This document shows, piece by piece, positions 24,999 to 36,413 of a stretch of 64,000 nt of DNA. Numbering within the stretch: position 1 is the first letter of the stretch; each line of letters begins with the position of its first letter. A program made the position numbers and the translations under genes. The DNA comes from Actinomycetes bacterium (GTDB lineage: Bacteria; Actinomycetota; Aquicultoria; Aquicultorales; Aquicultoraceae). Where the stretch lies: the NCBI GenBank assembly GCA_021794835.1, contig JAJYQA010000029.1, positions 111,090 to 175,089 on the forward strand, read 5' to 3'. Under the pieces are notes generated by a model, which saw only the letters and a program-made list of their open reading frames with translations, did not search any database and was not told the DNA's origin.

Positions 24999-25064
24999 TA
25001 TAGTTCTCTTAAGCCAGCCTTACCTTTTTTGCGATATTGATAAGGAGAGCGGTAAGGAAATTAA
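24999..25064. repeat. 66-bp direct repeat, copy overlapping the PAP2 3' end
   Basis: Partner of 24025-24090. It contains the last 17 codons and stop of the PAP2 gene on the minus strand. The distance between copies is 974 nt. Confidence 0.85.
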
Positions 25065-25584
25065 GTTTCAGCCTTAATTTCCACACCGCAAAGCCGGAAA
25101 CTGACCCGATGAGTGCCCCGCCTAAAACATCAAATGGGTAGTGAACCCCGACAAATACTCTTGAAAGGGCGATAATAAATCCCAATATAATTGAAAGGGT
25201 GCCGATTCGCTTATTCCAAAGCCAGACAAGGCTTGCAATAGCAAATGAAAACGTGACATGATCTGATGGAAAAGAAGGATCAGACGACGATTTGACAATC
25301 AAAAGATTAACATCATGAAACACAAATGGGCGCGGTCTAAAGTAGATATGCCCAATAATTTGATTGATAAGTAACGCCGCAGCAAAACTTATAACCGATA
25401 AAATTGCGACTTGCTTACCCTCGTTACCTTTCTTGAACCACAGATAGAGAAGCGGTATGGCAAAAAGAAGCGGTCCGAATTTTGCTATTGCCACCATGAG
25501 AGTATCAATAAGGTGCCATTTTCCTGCAAATTGGTTAACAATTTGGAACAGTTGGTAATCTAATGCCTGCATTGTCCTCCTCAT
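25009..25584 (-). CDS. PAP2-family phosphatase (BcrC/undecaprenyl-diphosphatase type)
   Basis: 191 residues with several membrane helices and the three PAP2 motifs: YFRPRPFVFHD, PSFPSDHVTFSF, and SRVFVGVHYPFDVLGG (catalytic His). BcrC-like enzymes release phosphate from undecaprenyl diphosphate on the outer membrane face and so recycle the wall carrier. The gene starts 8 nt after the DedA-fusion stop, forming an operon. DedA proteins are linked to carrier-lipid flipping, so the neighbourhood fits carrier recycling. Confidence 0.9.
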   Translation of the reverse strand: MRRTMQALDYQLFQIVNQFAGKWHLIDTLMVAIAKFGPLLFAIPLLYLWFKKGNEGKQVAILSVISFAAALLINQIIGHIYFRPRPFVFHDVNLLIVKSSSDPSFPSDHVTFSFAIASLVWLWNKRIGTLSIILGFIIALSRVFVGVHYPFDVLGGALIGSVSGFAVWKLRLKLNFLTALLINIAKKVRLA

Positions 25585-25592
25585 ATCTTCTA

Positions 25593-27317
25593 CTAAAAAA
25601 AGTTAACAATCTCTCGCTTTAGTTCTTCATAGGCCAAAATAATTTTATCAGTAATTGATAATCCTTTGGGTTCTATTTTAACATTTTGCTCGGTAATGGT
25701 GTTGCCATTAACCTTAACCAGTTTGTAAAAATAGCGTGCTTCTGGCTGATGCCCTAATAGCTCATATCTTACCCCTTTTTGCAGAGGATAATAAACCCCC
25801 ATTGTTTTAACCGAATAAACGGTCTTGACATGGAAACGGGCCATCAAGCTGGTGAATCTCGCAGATTCAGATGGTGCTGTGTAGGTAATAACAAATATAT
25901 TTTGCGAGCCCTCGGCTTTTTGAAGCTCACCGGCAAGCCAAGAAAAATCAACGTCTTTTATAGATTGCTTTGCTGTGTCAAGAATGATAAAGGTTGAGTT
26001 TTGGTAGTTAAAATCATAATTCTTTGGCCCGAAGAGTTGTAAATAGATCGGCTCTCCTCGATCGATAAGCTCATGTGAACCAATATCTGTATAAAGAGGT
26101 ACCTTTAAGGCACCAACTTGGTCAAGAAAATCGCGGTACCTTCTTTTCTCGCCATCTTTGACAAGATCCCCTGCGTGCAGCAAAAAGGATGGATTGGCAG
26201 TGTTAACCGAGGAGATGAGCTGATCAAATATTGGACCGGCATCCCGGGTGTCTCCGGTAACTGAGAAACTAAAACGGTTTGTGGCAGCTTTTGGTTTTAA
26301 GACAATATCAGTCTCTTTAGCCGGTGTTAGGCTTACTCCAAGGCCCAGCGTTAAATCATCAATAGCAAACGGCTTTTGGCTAAGCGAGCTGCCTTGTACT
26401 GCTGTATCATTTGCCTTTATATTCCTGATGGTGATGGTAATAAAGGCCGGCTGCTTAATATTTGAAAACTTTATCGTGGGCCTACCAAGTGCGGTTATAA
26501 GGAGACTGTTACTCCCAAGGTCACTTATGAATCCATGCTCAACAGTAAAATTAGTTCCCTTAATGCTGCCGTGGGTAAGCCCCGCATTTTTGCCGGTTCT
26601 AGGCAAGACAATTAAAGCTCCTGAGACAGCGTAGACTAAGAGCCAAAGAAGAACAGATACTGCTATTGCAATAGCGATTATTTTTAGGCCAAGGCGTTTG
26701 TAGAGATGTTTCTTTCTCTGATAGAAACGATATAGATATACGGTTACTAGAAGAACGGCAACGGTAAGTCCGGCTAATCGAAATAGATGAAAGAAGCGAA
26801 GCGTCGCATCGAGGTTTTTGCCGAAATAGAAGGTAGCACTGGCCACCAGCGTCACAAAGACGCTTGCCGCTGCAAGATTATAGGCAAGAAACCGTCTGTA
26901 CTCCATATGCGAGATGCCGGCAATTAAAGCAGCGGTGATGCGGGTGGTTGAGAAAAAGTGAGCGCTAAAGACTGTGCGGCCGCCCTTTTCCTTAAACAGA
27001 GCCTCCATAGCATCAAGCTTAGCCTTATCTATGCGCACGTAGCGCCCATATTTTTCAACGAGCCTTCTACCGCCAAGCCTTCCAATCCAAAAGCCGATAT
27101 TATCTCCCGTTGCATCCCCAAGAATTGCAATAGGGATAACCAGCCATACCTTTAAGACACCCTGCCCAGCAAAAAAAGCAAGAACAATTAAGGCGGTCTC
27201 GGCGGGGACAGGGATACCGGCATTCTCCAGCATCATGCCAAAGAACGCCACTAGGTAACCGTAAGAGTGAATATACGGTGATAAAAGATTGATAAAGTGT
27301 TGGGCCTCTGTGTTCAT
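25593..27317 (-). CDS. DedA membrane protein fused to a calcineurin-like phosphoesterase domain
   Basis: 574 residues. Residues 1-205 are a DedA (SNARE-associated) domain: FFGMMLENAGIPVPAETALI, GDNIGFWIGRLGGRR, and ARFFSTTRI-like FSAHFFSTTRITAALIAGISHM. An additional helix follows (about 210-240). The C-terminal external part (about 355-500) resembles a metallophosphoesterase: FSVTGDTRDAGPIFDQL, FLLHAGDLVKDG, YTDIGSHELIDRG, and FIILDTAKQ. The usual GNH(D/E) metal motif reads GSHE, so the bridging Asn is Ser. DedA proteins are implicated in undecaprenyl-phosphate flipping; fused to a phosphatase and beside BcrC-like PAP2, a carrier-lipid role is a reasonable guess. Confidence 0.85.
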   Translation of the reverse strand: MNTEAQHFINLLSPYIHSYGYLVAFFGMMLENAGIPVPAETALIVLAFFAGQGVLKVWLVIPIAILGDATGDNIGFWIGRLGGRRLVEKYGRYVRIDKAKLDAMEALFKEKGGRTVFSAHFFSTTRITAALIAGISHMEYRRFLAYNLAAASVFVTLVASATFYFGKNLDATLRFFHLFRLAGLTVAVLLVTVYLYRFYQRKKHLYKRLGLKIIAIAIAVSVLLWLLVYAVSGALIVLPRTGKNAGLTHGSIKGTNFTVEHGFISDLGSNSLLITALGRPTIKFSNIKQPAFITITIRNIKANDTAVQGSSLSQKPFAIDDLTLGLGVSLTPAKETDIVLKPKAATNRFSFSVTGDTRDAGPIFDQLISSVNTANPSFLLHAGDLVKDGEKRRYRDFLDQVGALKVPLYTDIGSHELIDRGEPIYLQLFGPKNYDFNYQNSTFIILDTAKQSIKDVDFSWLAGELQKAEGSQNIFVITYTAPSESARFTSLMARFHVKTVYSVKTMGVYYPLQKGVRYELLGHQPEARYFYKLVKVNGNTITEQNVKIEPKGLSITDKIILAYEELKREIVNFF

Positions 27318-27384
27318 CCAATTAATTATATCTCATAACGGGTTAAGCTCAACCCTGAGGTAGCTAAGTATGGTTGACGGTGTA

Positions 27385-27741
27385 CTAATCCTCCGGGCCA
27401 AAACACTTGTGGTAATCGATGCAGACTCCACAGCTGGGGGATTTGCAGACATAGACGCCTTCCATCTCGCAGAGTTGTTTGTAGAAGAACTTCTTCCATT
27501 TCATATCGTGCGTGTTTTTATCAAACAGGGGCTTGAAATGCTTCTCGAGAATATCGCTAAGCTCTTGTCTATTTTGAAGTTTCAAGTCTTGCCATAGGTG
27601 GTTTTCTCCTAGGCAGGCATAAGCAATAGTGTTGGCCCACCGCTCGGTATCCATGTCCTTGCCGCTTCTGTGGGCTAGCAAAAGCTCAACCAGATCATTG
27701 AACTCTCCCTTGCGTCTCTCAAAAACTTCCCGGTTTACCAT
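27385..27741 (-). CDS. nifQ: NifQ-like molybdenum/Fe-S donor for FeMo-cofactor synthesis
   Basis: 118 residues. The C-terminal signature MKWKKFFYKQLCEMEG followed by C-x4-C-x2-C-x5-C (VCKSPSCGVCIDYHKCFG) is that of NifQ, which carries a Mo-Fe-S cluster delivering molybdenum to the NifEN/NifH scaffold. It is shorter than the roughly 165-200 residues of proteobacterial NifQ, mainly at the N-terminus. It is in an operon with the transporter at 27754 (12-nt gap), divergent from nifH 1.6 kb away, supporting a role in this nif locus. Confidence 0.85.
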   Translation of the reverse strand: MVNREVFERRKGEFNDLVELLLAHRSGKDMDTERWANTIAYACLGENHLWQDLKLQNRQELSDILEKHFKPLFDKNTHDMKWKKFFYKQLCEMEGVYVCKSPSCGVCIDYHKCFGPED

Positions 27742-27753
27742 CTTTATGTCTCC

Positions 27754-29016
27754 CTAAAAGATCAACCGTTCAATGTACCAGACAAAAATTCCACAAACGT
27801 AACCTAAGGCGGCTGGCAATGCTGCTATTTTTAGGTACTTGTAAAAGCTAAGCTCTTTTACAACACCCATGGTAACGACGCCAGCCGTGGAGCCAATTAC
27901 CAGTATCGAACCTCCGGTTCCCACGGTAAGCGCCACAAGCACCCAAATGGAGGGATCGGAGGTTTTAAGGATATTCATTGATGCGGCCGTAAGCGGCACA
28001 TTGTCAACCAGGGCCGAGAGAGCTCCCATAACTGAACTGCCGGTGATATATCTGGATAATACGGGGCTATGCCCAAATAAGCTGTTTGACACAGTGTTTA
28101 AGATTCCCATATGCTCAAGCGCTGCTACAGCCAGGAGAATCCCGACGAAGAATTTTAGACTTGAGATATCGGTTTTCTGAAGTAGCTTCTCAATTGATGC
28201 GTTAAAATGTGTTTTGTGGTCAGGTAGTTGCTTCTTAAGTAGATCTATTAAAATCCAGGTAAAACCAAGTCCAACCAGTAAACCCATATATGGCCTTAAG
28301 CCAAATGCATTAAATGCAAACGGTAACACGAATGACCCGAATACTGATGCAATAACGAGCTTCTCCGATTTGGAAAGATTAGTATCTATAACCTCAGGGT
28401 CGAACCTTTTGCCCTGGCTGATTTTCCTAATCATTAAAAATGCGGCAACTAGATAGATGACCAGAGCGGGGATAAATCCATACAGCATAACATCGCTGCT
28501 GGAAAACTTTCCGTTAAGCCAGAGCATAGTAGTAGTTACATCACCGATTGGCGAAAACGCTCCCCCTGCGTTTGCCGCTATAACCATAAGCGCTGCTGCT
28601 ATGAGAAGGTCTCTGCCTCTGAAGAAAAGGCGGGCAAGCTGAGTAAATATAATTGCAGTTGTCATGTTGTTAATAACCGCAGAAATTAAAAAGGAAAGGG
28701 TAGACATAATCCAGAGCATTTGCACATTATCAAGCTTCTTAGTAATAAGCCACGAACGAACAGTGTCGAAAAAACGGTAGTGCACAAGTATCTCAACCAA
28801 CGCCATCGCCGATAGCAAGAAAACTATAATCTCAAAGATACTCGCGTCAGCTTCGCTAAGATGTACCGGTAAATTGGCCTTATCTGTAATTGCTATAATC
28901 AACCAAAGGATTCCAGCAAAAAGTATGGCAATTGCGCTTTTGCTTATCTGAAGCTTATGCTCAAATGCAATTAATACATAACCAATTATAAATACGAATG
29001 ATGCCAGAATAACCAT
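27754..29016 (-). CDS. NhaD/ArsB/CitM-superfamily ion transporter
   Basis: 420 residues, about 11 membrane helices. Family features are AVINNMTTAIIFTQLAR in the first half and SALVDNVPLTAASMNIL in the second, the paired N-x-(M/V)-T/P reentrant motifs of the ion transporter superfamily, and VIAANAGGAFSPIGDVTTTMLW. These are typical of NhaD Na+/H+ antiporters. The same fold transports arsenite, sulfate or dicarboxylates. It is the first gene of an operon with nifQ, so a nitrogen-fixation-linked ion such as an oxyanion may be the cargo. That is inference. Confidence 0.85.
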   Translation of the reverse strand: MVILASFVFIIGYVLIAFEHKLQISKSAIAILFAGILWLIIAITDKANLPVHLSEADASIFEIIVFLLSAMALVEILVHYRFFDTVRSWLITKKLDNVQMLWIMSTLSFLISAVINNMTTAIIFTQLARLFFRGRDLLIAAALMVIAANAGGAFSPIGDVTTTMLWLNGKFSSSDVMLYGFIPALVIYLVAAFLMIRKISQGKRFDPEVIDTNLSKSEKLVIASVFGSFVLPFAFNAFGLRPYMGLLVGLGFTWILIDLLKKQLPDHKTHFNASIEKLLQKTDISSLKFFVGILLAVAALEHMGILNTVSNSLFGHSPVLSRYITGSSVMGALSALVDNVPLTAASMNILKTSDPSIWVLVALTVGTGGSILVIGSTAGVVTMGVVKELSFYKYLKIAALPAALGYVCGIFVWYIERLIF

Positions 29017-31655
<2,639 letters not shown>

Positions 31656-31664
31656 GTGAGACGG

Positions 31665-33170
31665 ATGAAGGTTTTGGACCACAATGAACTGTTTAAGCAT
31701 CCGGAATATATCGAACAATTTGAGAATAAAAAGAAATTTGAAGACATGGCTTCCAGTGAGAAGGTTAAAGAAGTTGCCGAGTGGACGAAGACAGAGGAGT
31801 ACAAGGAGCTTAACTTTGCCCGCAAGCACGTAAAGATAAACCCCGTAAAGGCATGTCAGCCTCTAGGCGCGCTTCTCTGCGCAGGAGGATTTGAGGCTAC
31901 GTTGCCTTTCGTCCAGGGAGCCCAGGGTTGCGCTGCGTATTTTAGAAGTCACCTAGCCAGGCATTTTAAAGAACCCAGCACCGCGGTTTCGACATCCATG
32001 ACCGAGGATGCGGCGGTGTTTGGCGGTATGAACAACATGCTGGAGGGTTTGGAGAACGCATACACACTATATAAGCCAGAGATGTTTGCCGTTTTCACCA
32101 CTTGTATGGCGGAGGTTATTGGCGACGACCTTGGTGCATACGTAAGATCGGCTCGCGGTAAAGGCGCTATTCCAGATGACTTACCCGTGCCGTTTGCCCA
32201 TACCCCAAGTTTTGTTGGTTCCCATGTCACCGGCTATGACAATATGATGAAGAGTATTTTGAGCACTCTCACTGAGGGCAAAAAGGGTGAGCCGAACGGG
32301 AAACTAAACGTGATTATGGGCTTCGACACTTATACCGGCAATTACAGAGAGATGAAGAGGATTCTCGATATTATGGGCGTCAAGCATACGATACTTGCCA
32401 ATATAAGCGATACCTATGATTCGCCTAATACCGGTAAATATAAAATGTATCCGGGCGGCACACCTTTGGCGGATGCAGCCGACTCGGCAAACGCAATAGG
32501 CACCGTTGCACTTCAGAAGTCCTCGACCCACAAGACCATCGAGTTCATTAAGAGCGAGTGGGTACAGAAGACTGCAACCGTCATACCTATCGGCATAAGG
32601 AACACCGATAAGTTCTTCGATGAAGTAAGTAAAATTACCGGCAAATCCATCCCAAAAGAGATCGAGGATGAAAGAGGACGGGCGGTCGATGCGATGATTG
32701 ACTCGCATCCGTACGTCCATGGCAAGAGATTTGCCCTGACCGGTGACCCAGACCTTCTATTAGGGCTAATTAGCTTTGTTATGGAGATGGGCGGATACCC
32801 GACTCATATTATCTGCACGAATGGTGACAAGAAATTTAAAGAAGAAGCCCAAGAACTCTTGAGCGAAAGCCCATTTGGAATCCATGGCCAGGTTTATACC
32901 AATAAAGACATGTGGCACTTAAGGTCGCTTATGTTTACCGATCCGGTCGATTTACTAATAGGAAACTCCTACGCAAAGTTCCTCTGGAGAGATGTTGGAA
33001 CACCGCTGGTAAGGATAGGCTTCCCGTTGTTTGACCGCCACCACTTACACCGGTATCCAATCATCGGATACCAGGGCGTGTTAAATTTGGTGAACTGGAT
33101 TGTAAACACAGTACTCGATGAGCTTGATCGAGAAAGTATGTATACTTCTAGTTTTGATGTAATCAGATAG
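31665..33170 (+). CDS. nifK: Nitrogenase MoFe beta chain NifK
   Basis: 501 residues from the ATG at 31665 behind AGGTGAG; the track's 31656 GTG overlaps that site. P-cluster ligands are all Cys: KACQPLGALLCAGG (Cys70 equivalent), GAQGCAAYFRSH (Cys95) and FTTCMAEVIGDD (Cys153). The N-terminal VLDHNELFKHPEY and the GFDTYTGNYREMKRIL and FPLFDRHHLHRYP segments are normal NifK. It forms the alpha2-beta2 MoFe protein with NifD. All its ligands are cysteines, so a selenocysteine in NifD would be the only selenium ligand of the P-cluster. Confidence 0.98.
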   Translation: MKVLDHNELFKHPEYIEQFENKKKFEDMASSEKVKEVAEWTKTEEYKELNFARKHVKINPVKACQPLGALLCAGGFEATLPFVQGAQGCAAYFRSHLARHFKEPSTAVSTSMTEDAAVFGGMNNMLEGLENAYTLYKPEMFAVFTTCMAEVIGDDLGAYVRSARGKGAIPDDLPVPFAHTPSFVGSHVTGYDNMMKSILSTLTEGKKGEPNGKLNVIMGFDTYTGNYREMKRILDIMGVKHTILANISDTYDSPNTGKYKMYPGGTPLADAADSANAIGTVALQKSSTHKTIEFIKSEWVQKTATVIPIGIRNTDKFFDEVSKITGKSIPKEIEDERGRAVDAMIDSHPYVHGKRFALTGDPDLLLGLISFVMEMGGYPTHIICTNGDKKFKEEAQELLSESPFGIHGQVYTNKDMWHLRSLMFTDPVDLLIGNSYAKFLWRDVGTPLVRIGFPLFDRHHLHRYPIIGYQGVLNLVNWIVNTVLDELDRESMYTSSFDVIR

Positions 33171-33470
33171 TGGGTCTAGAACGTGGGTCAGCGTTGGATT
33201 GAAGGTCTAGAATTGTGGGTCAGCATTCAGCTATCAGCTTGAATGTCTAGAATGCGGGTTCACAAGATGATATTCCGGCCCCTTCTCTGTCATCCCGAGC
33301 GGAGGCCGATAGGCCGGAGTCGAGGTATCTGGAGAGCAGTAAGTTTTATTAGTAGAAAGAGCGTCTAAGCTTGAATAGAGCAAACAATAGAAGATGGTTT
33401 TAGCTGACAGCTGACAGCTTTTCTAAAAGCTAAAAGCTGAGAGCTGACAGCTAATTTGGAGGTGAACACT
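33171..33470. repeat. Intergenic repeat mosaic between nifK and nifEN
   Basis: 300 nt without a gene. The first third repeats GGTCTAGAA...GTGGGTCAGC about three times (33174, 33207, 33246). Then comes TCATCCCGAGCGGAGG...GGCCGGAGTCGAGG (33278-33328), a relative of the copy at 41112-41168. The last 70 nt are AGCTGACAGCTGACAGCTTTT... phrases made of the palindrome AGCTGACAGCT and variants. The nifEN ribosome site GGAGGTGA follows. Confidence 0.7.
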
Positions 33471-36176
33471 ATGCAAACGAGCATGAATAAGTTAATAGAG
33501 AGCAACTGCTCAGTTGAAAAAAAGGATAAAATTTGCCGGTCAAGAGGTGGCGAGTCCTGTGCATTTGACGGGGCAATGATAGTGCTTCAACCTATTGCTG
33601 ATGCCGCGCATGTCGTTCATGGACCGATTGCTTGTTCAGGTAACTCGTGGGAAGGAAGAGGCACTCTCTCATCAAAAGGCGATCTTCATAGGATGGGCTT
33701 TACAACAGACATGAGCGAGGTAGATATAATATATGGCTCTGAAGAGAAGCTATATAACGCCATTATCCATACCTATAAAGCTGTAAAGCCAAAGGCGATT
33801 TTTGTCTACTCTACCTGTGTGAGTGGTCTAATCGGTGAGGACGTCGAAGCTGTTTGCAAGAGAGCCGAGGAATTTCTAAATCATCAATCGACAATCAAAG
33901 TGATTCCTGTCAACTCACCTGGCTTTGTTGGGCCCAAGAACCTTGGGAACAGGATTGCCGGCGAGGTACTCCTTAATCAAGTAATAGGTACAGGCGAGCC
34001 TAACTATACTACACCATACGACATTAACCTCATAGGTGAATACAACATAGCTGGAGACTTGTGGCTCATCGAACCACTCCTAAAAGATGCTGGCATAAGA
34101 ATCCTCTCAAGAATAACTGGAGATGCAACTTTTGAAGAGATAACTTACGCACACAGGGCAAAGCTAAACGTTGTTGTCTGCAGCAGGGCTCTTATCAATA
34201 TCGCGAGAGAGATGGAAAGAAAATATGGTATCCCCTATGTTGAGGTGTCTTTCTTTGGGAAGACAGAGATAGCAAAAGCACTAAGAGCGATAGCCGAAAA
34301 GCTTGAAGGGTCCAGAGTCCAGGGATTGTCATTGCGAGGAGGCTGCGAAGCAGCCGACGTGGCAATCTCAAATCCGTTACCCAACAGAGAGATGATCGAG
34401 TCTGTAATCCAAAAAGAAGAGCAAAAACTTAAAGACAGGCTCAAACCATATCATCATCTTAAAGGTAAAAGAGCTGTCTTATATACAGGTGGAGTTAAAA
34501 GCTGGTCGCTCATCTCAGCTCTTCAAGACCTTGGAATTGAGATAGTTGCTGTGGGCACAAAAAAGAGCACATTCGAAGACGAAGAGAAAATGCGTAAGCT
34601 AATGGGCGAGAACGCACCCCTGGTTGAAGATGTAGCGGCGAAAAACCTTCTTTGGCTTATGAAGGAAGGGAAGGCAGATATGCTTATCGCCGGAGGCCGG
34701 AATCAATACCTAGCGGCGAAGGAAGGCTACCCGTTTGTCGACGTAAACCAGGAGAGACATATCGCCTATGCAGGATATGAGGGGCTTGTAAATCTTGCTG
34801 AGCAGATTAGCAACAGTATCGAGTTTTTCAGACGTCAGCAAAAGACCATGATTTTAAAGCACGAGATGGGCGGTAGGCAACTAGTGGCTAGTGATGACCG
34901 CGAATCGTCTAGGGCCAAAGACTTGCTCATAAACCCGCTTAAACACTCGCCAACGCTCGGTGTTGCAATAGCATTTCAAGGAGTGCATAACGCGCTCCCG
35001 ATAATTCACGGAGCGCAAGGCTGTAGTTTTCTTGGCAAGGTTCTTATAACAAATCACTTCAGAGAACCAATCGCTTTAGCAAGCACAAAGCTTTTTGCCG
35101 AAGATGTAATTATGGGAAGCGATGAGTCCCTGGTCAAAGTGATCCAAAGTTTCGTGGATAAGGACCATCCTGATGTTATAGGTATCCTGTCATCTGGGCT
35201 TTCTGAGGTTAAAGGCGATGATGTAGCCGGTACCATCAAAGCTCTGAAGATGCCATCTATGAGGCCAACTGCGCTCGTACATATCTCAACACCCGATTAC
35301 GATGGCGGACTTGAGACAGGGTATGCGAGAGCAGTTGAAGAGCTCTTGAGCTTAGCCGATAGCACTCTGCATCCAATCGATGGCATGATATCTTTTGATA
35401 AGCAGATAAATGTTTTAGTTGGCTCTCACCTTACACCAGCTGACTTCACCGAGCTACGAGAGATAATGGAGTCATTTGGCCTTAATCCGATTATTTTGCC
35501 GGACCTGTCTGCACTTGATGGGAGTAGACAAGGATTTTCAGCTATTGCAATTGGTGGGACCAAGCTTGGCGAGGTAAAGGCAATGCGCCTATCTAGCTTC
35601 ACGATAGCAATAGGCGCAAGCATGGAGACTGCGGCAAAAACCCTAGAAGAAAAATTCGGCATAGATTATAGGTTATTCGACAGTATATCAGGGTTAAGGG
35701 ACACTGATACCTTTATGGAATTGCTCTCGAACTTAAGTCAAAAGCCCATCCCGGCAAAATATGATAGACAGAGAAGAGTTCTAATAGACGGGATGAGGGA
35801 TGCTCACTCTTATCTAAGCGGCAGAAAGATCTGTCTTGCCCTTGAGCCGGACCTGTCGATTCAAACATCGAGATGGCTCTACGAGGCAGGATCCGATGTA
35901 GATTTAGCGGTACTTCCTACGCCTTCAATATCCACAAAAAAGATTTTGGCAAAAGATACTACTGTTAGCGATCTTTTTTCTATAGACGGAAAGTTCGATG
36001 TTTTAATCGCAAACTCCCACGGTGAAGATGCAGCAAGAAGGTTGGGAGTGCCGCTATATCAAATAGGATTTCCTGTATATAAAGTTTTAGGCAACAATAC
36101 GAGGGTCTCAATTGGATATAGAGGGACACTCGTAACAATAAACGACGTCGCTAACATCATGACGGTGAATAGGTGA
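33471..36176 (+). CDS. nifEN: Fused NifE-NifN, FeMo-cofactor scaffold
   Basis: 901 residues from the ATG at 33471 (6 nt after GGAGGTGA). Residues 1 to about 450 are NifE: CRSRGGESCAFDGAMIVLQPIADAAHVVHGPIACSGNSWEGRG, FVYSTCVSGLIGEDVEAVCK and KAVLYTGGVKSWS-like KRAVLYTGGVKSW. Residues from about 480 are NifN: VAIAFQGVHNALPIIHGAQGCSFLGKV and ILSSGLSEVKGDDV. One unbroken frame joins them by a short linker (QQKTMILKHEMGGRQL). NifEN is the scaffold on which NifB-co becomes FeMo-co. An about 20-residue stretch near residue 285 comes from a dispersed DNA repeat inserted in frame. Ends in UGA. Confidence 0.95.
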   Translation: MQTSMNKLIESNCSVEKKDKICRSRGGESCAFDGAMIVLQPIADAAHVVHGPIACSGNSWEGRGTLSSKGDLHRMGFTTDMSEVDIIYGSEEKLYNAIIHTYKAVKPKAIFVYSTCVSGLIGEDVEAVCKRAEEFLNHQSTIKVIPVNSPGFVGPKNLGNRIAGEVLLNQVIGTGEPNYTTPYDINLIGEYNIAGDLWLIEPLLKDAGIRILSRITGDATFEEITYAHRAKLNVVVCSRALINIAREMERKYGIPYVEVSFFGKTEIAKALRAIAEKLEGSRVQGLSLRGGCEAADVAISNPLPNREMIESVIQKEEQKLKDRLKPYHHLKGKRAVLYTGGVKSWSLISALQDLGIEIVAVGTKKSTFEDEEKMRKLMGENAPLVEDVAAKNLLWLMKEGKADMLIAGGRNQYLAAKEGYPFVDVNQERHIAYAGYEGLVNLAEQISNSIEFFRRQQKTMILKHEMGGRQLVASDDRESSRAKDLLINPLKHSPTLGVAIAFQGVHNALPIIHGAQGCSFLGKVLITNHFREPIALASTKLFAEDVIMGSDESLVKVIQSFVDKDHPDVIGILSSGLSEVKGDDVAGTIKALKMPSMRPTALVHISTPDYDGGLETGYARAVEELLSLADSTLHPIDGMISFDKQINVLVGSHLTPADFTELREIMESFGLNPIILPDLSALDGSRQGFSAIAIGGTKLGEVKAMRLSSFTIAIGASMETAAKTLEEKFGIDYRLFDSISGLRDTDTFMELLSNLSQKPIPAKYDRQRRVLIDGMRDAHSYLSGRKICLALEPDLSIQTSRWLYEAGSDVDLAVLPTPSISTKKILAKDTTVSDLFSIDGKFDVLIANSHGEDAARRLGVPLYQIGFPVYKVLGNNTRVSIGYRGTLVTINDVANIMTVNR
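34325..34372 (+). repeat. Dispersed repeat inserted in frame within nifE
   Basis: GATTGTCATTGCGAGGAGGC TGCGAAGCAGCC... to GGCAATCTCAAAT, containing the perfect hairpin GGCTGC-GAA-GCAGCC and ends GATTG/CAATC. An intergenic relative is at 37803-37839 (AGATTGTCATTGC...GACGTGCAATCTCAAAA). It encodes about 16 residues (LSLRGGCEAADVAISN) absent from NifE homologues I know. They fall in a surface linker before the second NifE domain. Confidence 0.8.
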
Positions 36177-36413
36177 ATCAAGGAAAATTGCGAATTTCGA
36201 ATGTTTAATTGCGAATTAAAGACCGGTTAATTGGTTAATCGGTAAGTGGGTGAGCCGATGAACTGGTGAACCAGAAAATGTAGTTGCCGGTTTATCGGGC
36301 ATTAATTCCCCTCCCTGATGGGAGAGGCTAGGGGAGGGTGATTGCCCTCGTTACTTGCTTTCATTCTGTGAGCTATGACCAATGACCTATCACCTAAAAT
36401 AGGGAGTGAAATC
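36177..36413. repeat. Intergenic repeat mosaic between nifEN and nifX
   Basis: Contains TTGCGAATTTCGAATGTTTAATTGCGAATTAAAGACCGG (from 36188), then GGTTAAT/GGTAAG phrases, a GTAGTTG-hairpin unit at 36280-36299, and a CTTCGAT-free AGGGGAGGGTGATTGCCCTCGTTACTTGCTTTCATTCTGTGAGC segment that recurs at 36960-37020 and 38268-38310. The nifX ribosome site is at its end. Confidence 0.65.
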
